A stretch of 64,000 nt of DNA, from the NCBI RefSeq assembly GCF_030125375.1, contig NZ_JASJUU010000003.1:200247-264246 (forward strand), in the 5' to 3' direction. Origin of the DNA: Pseudoalteromonas umbrosa. Its GTDB lineage: Bacteria; Pseudomonadota; Gammaproteobacteria; Enterobacterales; Alteromonadaceae. Of this stretch, positions 55,445 through 64,000 are shown one piece after another. The position numbers were made by a program, and so were the translations under genes. A model generated the notes under the pieces. That model was not told the DNA's origin. It saw nothing but the letters and a program-made list of their open reading frames with translations, and did no database searches. Numbering within the stretch: position 1 is the stretch's first letter; each line of letters begins with the position of its first letter.

Positions 55445-56635
55445 ATTAAGAACGTTATAGATGAGCTGTCTTCTTTGTTAGACAAACAGCCTGATCCATT
55501 TTATATCGAGGGATATATTATTGGTTTAGGTTTAACGCCACAAACAGTATTACCAAGTTTATGGATCACTAAACTCATAGGTGAGGAAAGCACCGATCTT
55601 ACTCTACGTTACAGTTCTTTACTGCGGTTTTATCACGCATGTATGGATAGAGTATTGCGTGGGGATTTTTCTTTACCTGAGGAGTGTAATCTTACCAAGG
55701 ACTTACTTGTACATGCTCTTCGAGCTGATGGGCCCTTACCGAATTATTGCTCAGGTATGCTGCAAGCGCTCAATTTCATACAAAAAAACACATTAAGTGA
55801 TATACAACAACATCAATTGAATGAGTTAACAGGTCTGCTTGTTGGTTTTAAAAGCTACTTGAGCGCACAAAATGTGTTTAATGCATGTGGAGATTTTGCT
55901 GACTCAGCGATATTCGCTTTTCAAAATTTGGAGTCTTCAATTAGCAAAACAGCGTACGAAATGCGCTTTTCTGAAGAGTGTATAGCGGATGCTGATGAAT
56001 TGAATTCTCAGCCTAGTTTTAATCGTAAAACAATTGAAAATCATCTTAATGAGATTTTGAATAGTGACAGCACTTCAACACTTAAGCTTATTCATGATCT
56101 GATAACTGTCATTGAACGGGAGTTGATCACGGCAAGTTTTATCGAGCAATACTCACGGGAATTGGAGTGTTTAGATGAAGTTCAGCCTTATCTCATATTG
56201 AAGGCTAGGAAAGCGCAAATTCACTACAACTTAGAAGATTTTGAGTCAGCTAAAATTGAGCTTGAGAAACTGATTCAGTTGGCACCGAGCGACTATTATA
56301 ATAATCGTTACCAATTATATAACTGCTACATAAGACAAAATGATTGGGAAAGTTTAAATCGAGTTTTACTGCAATTTGGTTGCAATGATTTTGCAGCCAG
56401 TGCTTCGCGCCTTTTAAGTAACTATGCTCAATATGGAAATAACGCTGACACCATCGCTTTAAAGTTAGAAACTAAAAGGCTCTTTCCTGAGGTGGTAAAT
56501 ATAGCTGTAAGAAGCCCTCTTTCAGATACCCAGAATAAATCTGATAGCTTTGAAGAGTATGTCAAAAAAGGTGGCCTGAAAGCTTGGTGTTCTGTAGACG
56601 GGAGTTTATTTTGGTTAAAAATGGATGAAAAATAA
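55445..56635 (+). CDS. YecA/UPF0149-like protein with C-terminal TPR
   Basis: About 396 residues if ATT at 55445 is the start, giving IKNVIDELSSLLDKQPDPFYIEGYIIGLGLTP, the normal YecA-like opening; AAGGA lies 9 bp before it. A TTG at 55475 is the alternative but cuts the first helix. The YecA-type helical domain (about 1-150) includes GPLPNYCSGMLQALNF; a TPR-like pair follows (about 240-310). No SEC-C zinc motif is seen. Function unknown. Confidence 0.7.
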   Translation: MKNVIDELSSLLDKQPDPFYIEGYIIGLGLTPQTVLPSLWITKLIGEESTDLTLRYSSLLRFYHACMDRVLRGDFSLPEECNLTKDLLVHALRADGPLPNYCSGMLQALNFIQKNTLSDIQQHQLNELTGLLVGFKSYLSAQNVFNACGDFADSAIFAFQNLESSISKTAYEMRFSEECIADADELNSQPSFNRKTIENHLNEILNSDSTSTLKLIHDLITVIERELITASFIEQYSRELECLDEVQPYLILKARKAQIHYNLEDFESAKIELEKLIQLAPSDYYNNRYQLYNCYIRQNDWESLNRVLLQFGCNDFAASASRLLSNYAQYGNNADTIALKLETKRLFPEVVNIAVRSPLSDTQNKSDSFEEYVKKGGLKAWCSVDGSLFWLKMDEK

Positions 56636-56701
56636 AGCCAGCTCATGTTTATTTCAGTTTATGTAAACTGGCTTTAAATTTTTAGGTATTACTAAAGTAG
56701 T

Positions 56702-58120
56702 TTATGCGGCTTCTTGCTCTTGTGATAAAAACTCATTCATTGTAAGTGGTACAGATGCAAAGTACCCTTGAATATACACATTGGGAAATCTTTTCATATA
56801 TTCGTATTGGAATCTATTTTCGACACCTTCAACGATCACCGTTTTTCTGCTTTGCTGTGCTGTTTTTATTATAGAATCTAGCCTTGGTGCTTGAGCGGCC
56901 TTATCTTGCACATTAGCAATGAAATTTTTATCAATTTTGACAGAGTTAAAATAGCGGCTTGTTAATAACTCGTGGCTATTTTCACCTTTACCAAAATCAT
57001 CTATCGCAAAACTAAAACCAAGATTAGACATTTTTCGCAATGTGTTGAGTGCATTATCACTGAGTTTCAATTCACCACCTTCAATTAATTCGAATGTAAT
57101 AAAGGCTGCAATTGATGGTGTATCTCTAATCACTGTTTTCAAATAATCTAGTAAGCCGTCATCCTCTAAGAGGTGAGCAGAAATATTCATATGTATTGGC
57201 TTTAGCTTCTCATGAGCGTCCAGCTTTATTTTGAGCATTGTGTAGATTTGATTGATGACAATCTTTGTGAGTTCGCTGTGTAACTCAGGTTTGTCCTCAA
57301 TCATAGGCATGAATGCCTTAGGGCCTAAGTTTTTCGTATTTCTCCAGCGAACAAGTGCTTCATAGCGTTTGGGCTGATCGATATTTGTTGTTTTGAATAT
57401 CGGTTGAAACACAAGATAAAAGTCATCAGGATTAAAAGAAATACTGTTCATCAGCTTTAATAGCACATGTTTTCTGTACATTTCAGCTTGATAAAGTTTT
57501 TCATTGTGGAAAAACGTTCCTGTCGGTGACTCCAAAGCGTACTTCATTGAAAAAGTTAATCTTCTTTGCACTTTGTCTATACCATAAAGTGAAGACTGCC
57601 CAGTTAGGCTCATTGAAGAGATCGCGTAATCAATCGGCACTTGTGTGTTGTTCACCCATACTTGCTTTGGTAGCTTTTCTAGAATCTCTTTCTGTTTCTC
57701 TTCGGCTTCTTTTTGATCAGAGCCTGTATCGTGGGTAACAAACGCCATCACCATAAAATCTGAGTCATGTAGTGCTAAAGCAAAAGGTTGACAAGACTTC
57801 CCAACCTCTTTGAATAGCTGCTGTAATGTTTCTTGATTACTTTCTATGGAGTCAAAGACAGGGGTTTTACCTAGCTTGATTAACGACACATGAAACTTAG
57901 AGAACTTTCTATCTACCTTCATGAGCTTTTGCATAAAAAATAGGTAGTTAGGTATGTCACTGGTGCCGTGATATAAAACGGATTTGCTTAGTGCGTCTTT
58001 TGCTTTTTTGAGTTCATTTAAGACCTTTAAATCCTTCTTACGCAGCTGATTTGTTCTTGTGAGAGCAATAAGGCTCAGTACGGCAATGACGATTGCGATG
58101 CTTAAATATATATTGTCCAT
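56702..58120 (-). CDS. EAL-domain c-di-GMP phosphodiesterase, membrane-anchored
   Basis: 472 residues. N-terminal helix (about 3-22), a region that looks like a degenerate GGDEF (about 45-200, no GGDEF signature), and an EAL domain (about 230-465) with its motifs in place: YEALVRW, MNIS, FELIEGGEL, IDDFGKG, VKIDKNF, VEGVE and QGYF. Probably an active phosphodiesterase that hydrolyses c-di-GMP. 163 bp downstream of a BLUF gene on the same strand, which suggests light control. Confidence 0.88.
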   Translation of the reverse strand: MDNIYLSIAIVIAVLSLIALTRTNQLRKKDLKVLNELKKAKDALSKSVLYHGTSDIPNYLFFMQKLMKVDRKFSKFHVSLIKLGKTPVFDSIESNQETLQQLFKEVGKSCQPFALALHDSDFMVMAFVTHDTGSDQKEAEEKQKEILEKLPKQVWVNNTQVPIDYAISSMSLTGQSSLYGIDKVQRRLTFSMKYALESPTGTFFHNEKLYQAEMYRKHVLLKLMNSISFNPDDFYLVFQPIFKTTNIDQPKRYEALVRWRNTKNLGPKAFMPMIEDKPELHSELTKIVINQIYTMLKIKLDAHEKLKPIHMNISAHLLEDDGLLDYLKTVIRDTPSIAAFITFELIEGGELKLSDNALNTLRKMSNLGFSFAIDDFGKGENSHELLTSRYFNSVKIDKNFIANVQDKAAQAPRLDSIIKTAQQSRKTVIVEGVENRFQYEYMKRFPNVYIQGYFASVPLTMNEFLSQEQEAA

Positions 58121-58283
58121 AAAAGATAAATAGTTGAGAAATATGCATTACGGATTAAAAAACAGAAAAATGGATGAAATATGTGTTTTTCCATTGTTTG
58201 CCAACTTTTTATATTACAGTCAATTACACGAAGGCTGTAGAAATGCGATAGACTTGTGCTAAAACTGCAATATTAATATGGTG

Positions 58284-58715
58284 TTAGTTGCCAAAAGAAC
58301 GTTTGATGTGCTCTTCAATTTCAAATTCGTGGTTGCGGAATGATTTTAGGAGCTTATAGCTCAAAGGCAGCCTTCGGTGGGGGCGTGACTCTCGCACCTT
58401 ACGATATGATGGGCTTTTGTCTAAGTCAATTAGTCCCATCGCCCATTTTCTAAAATTGCGTTTTTCAATGGGGTTGCAAATGAGCGCTTCGACATCGGTA
58501 TGTCTTTTGTCTTGTTTGATGTGTTCAAACAGTTGTTCTACCTTGACTTTTTCACCTTCAATGACCTGCATAAAATGATGTGTATCGTATAACAGCATAC
58601 CTGAGATACTTTTTAATTGATTCGCACAAGCGCATTGTCTTCGAAGAGACTCCAGCTCTTGATCGCTCAATGGTGTTGTGACAGTGCTAATGTAGATAAG
58701 CTCAATTAATTCCAT
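58284..58715 (-). CDS. BLUF-domain blue-light sensor
   Basis: 143 residues: essentially one BLUF domain. LIYISTVTTPLSDQELESL carries the conserved Tyr, CANQLKSISGMLLY the Asn, and FMQVIEGE the Gln of the FAD site; RNFRKWAMG matches the usual RRF-x-W-x-M segment. No output domain, so it must act through a partner, most simply the EAL protein downstream. Confidence 0.88.
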   Translation of the reverse strand: MELIELIYISTVTTPLSDQELESLRRQCACANQLKSISGMLLYDTHHFMQVIEGEKVKVEQLFEHIKQDKRHTDVEALICNPIEKRNFRKWAMGLIDLDKSPSYRKVRESRPHRRLPLSYKLLKSFRNHEFEIEEHIKRSFGN

Positions 58716-58942
58716 AATACAAGCATGGTTACTAAGTCACATTTAAAGATAGTTATGTAAAGGATTTTTGCATGCTAATTTTGAAATTAAATTTGTAAAA
58801 ATGAATAATGACGTGTTCGTACTTTTGGATTTGCTTCACAGTTGTGCTGTTGAGCTTTGGATACGTTAAAAGGGCTGTAGTTTTCGTCTAGGCAACTTTA
58901 TCCGTCATTTTTAGGTGTTTTTGGTAATTCTGAGACTTGAAA

Positions 58943-58962
58943 GAAGGGGCTTCAGCCCCTTC
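58943..58962 (-). terminator. Hairpin after the secreted gene
   Basis: GAAGGGGC / GCCCCTTC with a 4-nt loop; T run weak (TTTC). Confidence 0.55.
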
Positions 58963-58973
58963 ATAGATATAGA

Positions 58974-59408
58974 TTATTGGCCATAACTGCGTTTAAAAGT
59001 GATAAAACAAGTTGGTTGTGTATCACTTACCAATTGTCTGAAAATCAGTGTGTCACCTATCTGTAAATTGGACAAAACTAACTTAGTTTTGTTGTATAGG
59101 CGCTTACTCAGTTGATCTTCAGGACGAGTTGAGTTGTCTCTATCCACATCATGAAAAATTGTGCAACGACCTTGATCCCTGTTGTTATCTGTCCAACGTA
59201 CATTTACACCATCATATAGAATATCAAAACTGAAGCGTGCGTCTGGGTTCTGGCTATACCTATCTGTGATTGTGACATAGGTTGATTTTCGGTCCGGTAA
59301 GCTTGGGTTAATTTCTGTAATAATATCAACACCAAACTGCGACCCTGCATGTGCTATAGAAGACAACGACAATGCTGCGATTAACAATAAGTTTTTTGAT
59401 AGTTTCAT
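58974..59408 (-). CDS. Secreted hypothetical protein
   Basis: 144 residues from ATG at 59408 with AAGGAT upstream; this start gives the signal peptide MKLSKNLLLIAALSLSSIAHA. The mature part is beta-rich with two Cys. No family recognised. Sits alone. Confidence 0.7.
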   Translation of the reverse strand: MKLSKNLLLIAALSLSSIAHAGSQFGVDIITEINPSLPDRKSTYVTITDRYSQNPDARFSFDILYDGVNVRWTDNNRDQGRCTIFHDVDRDNSTRPEDQLSKRLYNKTKLVLSNLQIGDTLIFRQLVSDTQPTCFITFKRSYGQ

Positions 59409-59854
59409 AAAAATATCCTTTTTAATGAATTTAATACGCGTCAATAGATATTAGGCACTTCATAATCTATTCGTTAGATCTATCTTAACGATTCATAGTG
59501 CATCAACCTACGACAAGTTAAGTCTAGAGTGACTCCCTTATTATTTATGTAAGACATTGATTTAATATGAATATAGTTATATTTATGATAGCTGTTTTTT
59601 GGGGGAAGTAGAGTTGCTTTTTAAACAATAGATCTGAAAATATCATTATTTACGCGATAGAAAAAGTAACTAATTAGTTATTCTGTTAAGCACCGCTATA
59701 GCGTCGATGACACTCTTGTGCGTTAAAAGCGTATTTTGATATCTAACATAACGTATTTATTGAAGTTCTCTTTGAAGCATCTTTACTTTAACAAACCTTT
59801 CTCCTACTTTTTGAGTAGTAACAACTTCGACTGAATATAAAAAGTGGGGCGTTA
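59409..59854. other. Gene-free stretch
   Basis: About 445 bp between divergent genes; AT-rich with no clear motif. Confidence 0.35.
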
Positions 59855-62095
59855 ATGCTTGTGCTATCTACCCAGACAATACTTTTAATGTGTGCTGTGG
59901 GGATTGTTGCCTCTGCAACTGCGCTTACTTTTTTATGGATGGCAAACCGAGATATCAAAGCAACCGTATTTTGGGCAATCGGCCCATGGTTACTCGTGGC
60001 GAATTTTGGTTTGTTTGCTGCACAAAGTGCCTTGCCTTACTTTTTTAAACACATAGCATCCAATTTATGTGGGCAACTTTCTTTGCTAATGATGTTGGTT
60101 GGTTTGTATTACGCAGTTGATAAGCGACCACCATGGAAAAGACTGAGCGCATATTTGTGTGGCTTCCTTGTGCTGATAACGGTTTTTACTTTTTGGCACG
60201 ACTCTTACGCATATCGCTTAAAACTGGCTGTTTTTACTATTCTATGTACATCTATTTGGATGGTTAAAGTGATGCTTGAGCATCGCAGGAATAGGTTTGA
60301 AGTATCTGGAGCACTCGTTGTCTTGGGGTTAGGCTGCTTAAATACTGCTGGTATATTTAGGATTAGTGCGCCAATTAGTGATGGTGCGATGAATATTCTG
60401 ACGGACACTAGTGTTTATATACAGCTGTTTTTTATAACGATCATGGTGGCGCAATTAATATTTAATTTTGGCTTTGCGATTATGGTCGGTGAATTACATA
60501 ACTTTGCAAACAAGCAGGCGCAGCAAGCGCTGTTAAATACAAATCATGAATTGGCGATAGCGAAAAAAAGAGCAGAGGAGGCATCTCGTCATAAATCTGA
60601 GTTTTTAGCAAATATGAGCCATGAGATCCGCACACCAATGAATGGTGTGATCGGTATGTTGGACTTAATAGAAAAAGAGGGGCTTAGCGAAGCTCAACGT
60701 AATTATGTAATGACAGCAAAGTCGAGCGCAGATTCTTTGATGGTTGTGATCAACGATATTTTAGACTTCTCTAAAATAGAAGCTGGTCGACTAGAGATTG
60801 AAAAGGTCGAGTTTGATGTGATATCGCAAAGTGCGGCACTGGTGCAAACGCATGCACATGCTGCACATAGCAAAGGTATAGAGTTGGTCCTCAATACTGA
60901 ACATGTTGATGAACGGTGGCTGGTTGGTGACCCTGTCAGGTTTAAACAAGTGCTGGGCAATTTGATCGGTAATTCTTTGAAGTTTACAAGCGAAGGGGAA
61001 GTAGTTGTTACGCTCAGTACTGAATCAAAAGCTGATCAAGTCAGGTTGATAGGCGAAGTGACTGATACCGGTATAGGTATTGAGCAAGAAAAACAGCAAA
61101 AGCTATTTCAGTCTTTTTCGCAGGTTGATGCTACTACAACTAGACGTTTTGGTGGCACAGGTCTTGGTTTAGCTATTGTTAAAACTCTATGCCAGCTAAT
61201 GGGAGGAAATGTTTCAGTCCAAAGCAAACTAGGGGTGGGAAGCACTTTTAATTTTGAAGTATTGCTCAAGCCGACCTCCCGTGAGTTGACGCCACTTTCT
61301 ACGCGACTAAATTCAATCATTATTGCCGAAAGTTGTCTTACTACAGCCAACATTTTGAAAAACATGATGAGCAAACAAGCAAAGTCTGTCGATGTGGTAA
61401 CGAGTTTTGAAGAATTAAAATTGAGTATAAAAGACGAGACAGATCTTGTTGTTATCAGTCAATTAGTGGCTGGTAAAAAAGCGGAGCGATGGCTGAAAAA
61501 GCTTAAAATTGATAGACCGATCACCGCTATTATTTTAACGTTACTCAATGACCTGAAAAGTAGTGTTCACTATCAAGAGCTGGGTTTTACACATCGTTTC
61601 ACTAAACCTTTCACACAAAATGACTATGAAAACTTTTTACAGTCATTGAGTACAGGGCGGGCTAATGTCCAAAGTACGGAGGAGGCACTCAGTGTTTTCT
61701 CAGGTGAATGGGTGTTGCTTGTTGAAGATAATCCAGTGAATCAGCTGGTGGCCAAAAAAATGTTGGCTTCTTTGGGGCTTAGCGTGGAGATGGCAAATAA
61801 TGGTCAAGAAGCGCTTGATAAACTCTCAGAGTTTGAAAATCCATATCAATTGGTGTTGATGGATTGTCAGATGCCTTATATGGATGGTTTTGAAGCGACA
61901 AAACTGATTCGAGAAGGAAAGGCAGGCAAGAAATTAATGGCAATCCCTGTTTTGGCATTAACTGCAAATGCGATGAAAGGAGACCGGGAAGCCTGCATTG
62001 AGGCAGGGAGGAATGACTACATTACCAAGCCAATATTGCTTGAAGAACTAACCCAGTCATTATCTCAGTTTCTTTCTCCTGAAAATGCAATTTAA
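59855..62095 (+). CDS. Hybrid sensor histidine kinase
   Basis: 746 residues. N-terminal membrane module of about seven helices (about 5-215), coiled coil, HisKA with His256 in [19 protein letters not shown], HATPase ([34 protein letters not shown]), a degenerate receiver-like region (about 485-600), and a C-terminal receiver with phospho-Asp670 in [13 protein letters not shown] and Lys in [11 protein letters not shown] phosphotransfer partner is not present nearby. Signal unknown. Confidence 0.92.
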   Translation: MLVLSTQTILLMCAVGIVASATALTFLWMANRDIKATVFWAIGPWLLVANFGLFAAQSALPYFFKHIASNLCGQLSLLMMLVGLYYAVDKRPPWKRLSAYLCGFLVLITVFTFWHDSYAYRLKLAVFTILCTSIWMVKVMLEHRRNRFEVSGALVVLGLGCLNTAGIFRISAPISDGAMNILTDTSVYIQLFFITIMVAQLIFNFGFAIMVGELHNFANKQAQQALLNTNHELAIAKKRAEEASRHKSEFLANMSHEIRTPMNGVIGMLDLIEKEGLSEAQRNYVMTAKSSADSLMVVINDILDFSKIEAGRLEIEKVEFDVISQSAALVQTHAHAAHSKGIELVLNTEHVDERWLVGDPVRFKQVLGNLIGNSLKFTSEGEVVVTLSTESKADQVRLIGEVTDTGIGIEQEKQQKLFQSFSQVDATTTRRFGGTGLGLAIVKTLCQLMGGNVSVQSKLGVGSTFNFEVLLKPTSRELTPLSTRLNSIIIAESCLTTANILKNMMSKQAKSVDVVTSFEELKLSIKDETDLVVISQLVAGKKAERWLKKLKIDRPITAIILTLLNDLKSSVHYQELGFTHRFTKPFTQNDYENFLQSLSTGRANVQSTEEALSVFSGEWVLLVEDNPVNQLVAKKMLASLGLSVEMANNGQEALDKLSEFENPYQLVLMDCQMPYMDGFEATKLIREGKAGKKLMAIPVLALTANAMKGDREACIEAGRNDYITKPILLEELTQSLSQFLSPENAI

Positions 62096-62245
62096 AGCAT
62101 ATTTTCACTTCATGCAGTTTAACTTCTTAATAACCTGATTCTGTTTTATTTCTTATTATTTTTCTATTTTTCTTCTTGACCTCAAGTCGACTTTAAGTGG
62201 CATAGTTTTCCAATCATTTTGATTTTTGGCTATTTGGAGGTTCAT

Positions 62246-62752
62246 ATGTACATGGGAGACAGTTTATTTCATCTTGTTGGTTTTTCGTTGCTTTTGGGAG
62301 TTGGTGCTACTTTATTTATGGATATTTGGAGTATGTTTTTAAAACGCGTTTTTAACGTGCAGCCCTTAAATTATGCTTTGGTAGGACGATGGCTGGCGTA
62401 TTTGCTAAATGGTCAGGTGTTACATATGAATATAGTAAAAGCTGAGCCAAAACAACATGAAAGCGTAATTGGGTGGGTTGCGCATTATGTAATTGGTATC
62501 GTTTTTGCGCTCATACTCGTCTTGCCTTCTTTGTGGATGCATAATCCACTTCTAAATCATATTGGCGCTATTGTATTTGGCTCACTCACTGTTATTTTTC
62601 CATATTTTATTATGCAACCTTGCTTTGGTATGGGGATCGCAGCAAGGAAAACAGCAGAGCCAAATAGTATGCGCATGAAAAGCCTTATGGCACATGTGTC
62701 ATTTGGTGTTGGTTTAAGCCTATCTTTATTTTTTATCAGCATGGTTTATTAA
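62246..62752 (+). CDS. DUF2938 membrane protein
   Basis: 168 residues from ATG at 62246 (GGAGG just upstream). About four to five transmembrane helices; MDIWSMFLKRVFNVQPLNYALVGRW and FIMQPCFGMGIAARKTAEPN match the DUF2938 family. Function unknown. Followed by a cupin gene 91 bp later. Confidence 0.8.
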   Translation: MYMGDSLFHLVGFSLLLGVGATLFMDIWSMFLKRVFNVQPLNYALVGRWLAYLLNGQVLHMNIVKAEPKQHESVIGWVAHYVIGIVFALILVLPSLWMHNPLLNHIGAIVFGSLTVIFPYFIMQPCFGMGIAARKTAEPNSMRMKSLMAHVSFGVGLSLSLFFISMVY

Positions 62753-62843
62753 TTGAGGCTAACTAGTACCTAATAGACTGATATTAATAAATTTTAACTA
62801 TATTTTCTGTTTTAAATACATTTTTTGTAAAAAGGATTAAATA

Positions 62844-63341
62844 ATGAAAAAAGATAAAGGCGGCATTATCGTCAATTACCCTAATAGCGGACATTACCTT
62901 GCATCTGCTGGTAATTTGTATCGGATAATGATTGGCGGAGAGCAAACTGAGGGACAGTTTTCATTAATTGAGTCGCTTATACAGCCAGGACAAGGCGGCC
63001 CATTTCATACACATGCCAATGAGCAGGAATCATTTTTAGTTATAAGTGGGACTTTAACTTTCTTTGATGCTCAGCGGAGCTATCAAGCAACACCTGGAAC
63101 ATTTATTTTATGCCCAGCAGGCATAATGCGGGGGTTTCGAAATGAAACAAAGGAAGAAGTAAAAGTATTGATCTTATACACCCCTGCAGGCATTGAAAAT
63201 ATGATTAAGATGGAAGGGAAAGAGCTGGAACAGGTTGAAGGCTATCAAGTAGCGAATGGAGATAGACAACTTTCCTGTCCGGTTCTAAATCAGGAATTTG
63301 GCATTGTTGAAGGCAAAAAGCCACTTCCAAATCCACTCTAA
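62844..63341 (+). CDS. Cupin-domain protein
   Basis: 165 residues. Single cupin with motif 1 GGPFHTHANEQESFLVISG (His, His, Glu metal ligands) and motif 2 near PGTFILCPAGIMRGFRN, where the second His of the usual GxxHxxxN is replaced by Arg. Small-molecule dioxygenase or binding protein; no substrate inferred. AAAGGA ribosome site. Confidence 0.85.
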   Translation: MKKDKGGIIVNYPNSGHYLASAGNLYRIMIGGEQTEGQFSLIESLIQPGQGGPFHTHANEQESFLVISGTLTFFDAQRSYQATPGTFILCPAGIMRGFRNETKEEVKVLILYTPAGIENMIKMEGKELEQVEGYQVANGDRQLSCPVLNQEFGIVEGKKPLPNPL

Positions 63342-63467
63342 ACGATACATATTGCATGGCTGTATTTATTATACCTAGAGGTGTTTTAGCGATTTATTTG
63401 TCTGCTTAGCGTGATATATTCTTCATTTAATATATCACAAAACTTAGACCCTAATTAAGGAAGCTGC

Positions 63468-64000
63468 ATGATTGATCTTCGCTCAGATACAGTGACACAG
63501 CCTTGTAAAAATATGAGGCGATTAATGAGTAATGCCATGGTTGGTGATGATGTATATGGTGATGACCCTACGGTGAATGAGCTAGAGCAATATAGCTCAG
63601 TCAAACATGGTTTTGAAGCATCTTTATTTGTAAGCTCTGGAACGCAGGCGAATTTATTGGCAATTCTTGCGCATTGTGACAGAGGCGATGAATATGTATG
63701 CGGCCAAAATGCGCACAACTATAAGTATGAAGCGGGTGGGGCTGCTGTACTTGGGTCGGTACAGCCTCAACCTATTGAGAATTTGCCGGATGGGAGTATT
63801 TGCTTAGATAAAGTGGTTGCTGCAATCAAACCAGATAATTTTCACTTTGCTCGGACAAAAATGCTGAGTTTAGAAAACACTATTGGTGGCAAAGTATTAA
63901 GCCTTGATTACTTAAAAGAGGCCAGAGCAATAACGAAAAAGTATGCGTTAAAACTGCACTTAGACGGTGCCAGAGTGTATAACGCTGCAGTTGCATTAAA
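63468..64000 (+). CDS. ltaE: Low-specificity L-threonine aldolase (3' end cut by window)
   Basis: Opens MIDLRSDTVTQPCKNMRRLM, then VGDDVYGDDPTVNELE, SSGTQANLLAI and LHLDGARVYNA, all typical of threonine aldolase. AAGGAAG ribosome site. PLP enzyme splitting threonine or allo-threonine to glycine and acetaldehyde. The PLP Lys and about half of the protein lie beyond the window. Confidence 0.92.
   Translation, partial: MIDLRSDTVTQPCKNMRRLMSNAMVGDDVYGDDPTVNELEQYSSVKHGFEASLFVSSGTQANLLAILAHCDRGDEYVCGQNAHNYKYEAGGAAVLGSVQPQPIENLPDGSICLDKVVAAIKPDNFHFARTKMLSLENTIGGKVLSLDYLKEARAITKKYALKLHLDGARVYNAAVAL

Overview
The window looks like chromosomal DNA of a marine gammaproteobacterium of the Pseudoalteromonas/Alteromonadales type. 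This is inferred from AT-rich sequence, the TonB receptor, secreted proteases, a large Sel1 lipoprotein, an H-NOX/kinase pair, a BLUF protein and an EAL protein. No rRNA, tRNA, CRISPR array, prophage or intact insertion sequence was seen. Genus assignment is an inference.

Layout. 1-4.1 kb (minus strand): an OmpR-type response regulator and its kinase, then a TonB-dependent receptor with a good Fur-box match before its start. 4.4-8 kb: a CE2-type esterase, then an SRPBCC/AraC-GyrI pair and an SDR. These last two units share a near-identical 21-bp motif upstream. 8-10.1 kb: a small accessory insert bounded by the SDR 3' end and a decayed second copy of it. 10.1-12.9 kb: NfeD and QmcA-like pair, a methyltransferase, a NudB-like hydrolase and a candidate sRNA. 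13.5-16.5 kb: a TPR protein and a secreted M6 metalloprotease. 16.8-25.9 kb: a Fur-box-preceded five-gene biosynthetic operon (thioester/SDR reductase, class III aminotransferase, SRPBCC, acyl-CoA-dehydrogenase-like, formyltransferase), followed by an RND efflux pair. 26.4-30.3 kb: a broken small ORF, a MerR regulator, two paralogous membrane proteins and an H-NOX/histidine kinase operon. 30.7-32.2 kb: a Sec-exported RTX-repeat protein.

32.4-44.9 kb is an accessory island. Arrays of palindromic repeats (about 131-bp units on the left, 120/160-bp units on the right, inverted relative to each other) flank a likely defence block: methyltransferase, PLD-helicase with an S24 (LexA-like) tail, AvcD-like nucleotide deaminase with a zinc ribbon, BRO-N protein, a small protein, and a convergent PLD-helicase-DUF3427. 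A GIY-YIG nuclease gene lies inside the right array.

45-50.5 kb holds an S9 peptidase lipoprotein, a small membrane protein and, hidden in apparently gene-free DNA, three tandem 48-50 aa precursor-like peptides on the minus strand. They share an almost invariant leader ending in Gly-Gly, a variable middle and a conserved Cys-X-Thr-Cys tail, and lie divergent from a membrane-anchored metallopeptidase. I regard this as the most novel feature of the window. 50.6-64 kb: a small secreted protein and LysR regulator, a Sel1 lipoprotein, a YecA-like/TPR protein, an EAL phosphodiesterase and a BLUF photoreceptor, a secreted hypothetical, a hybrid sensor kinase, a DUF2938 protein, a cupin and a truncated threonine aldolase.
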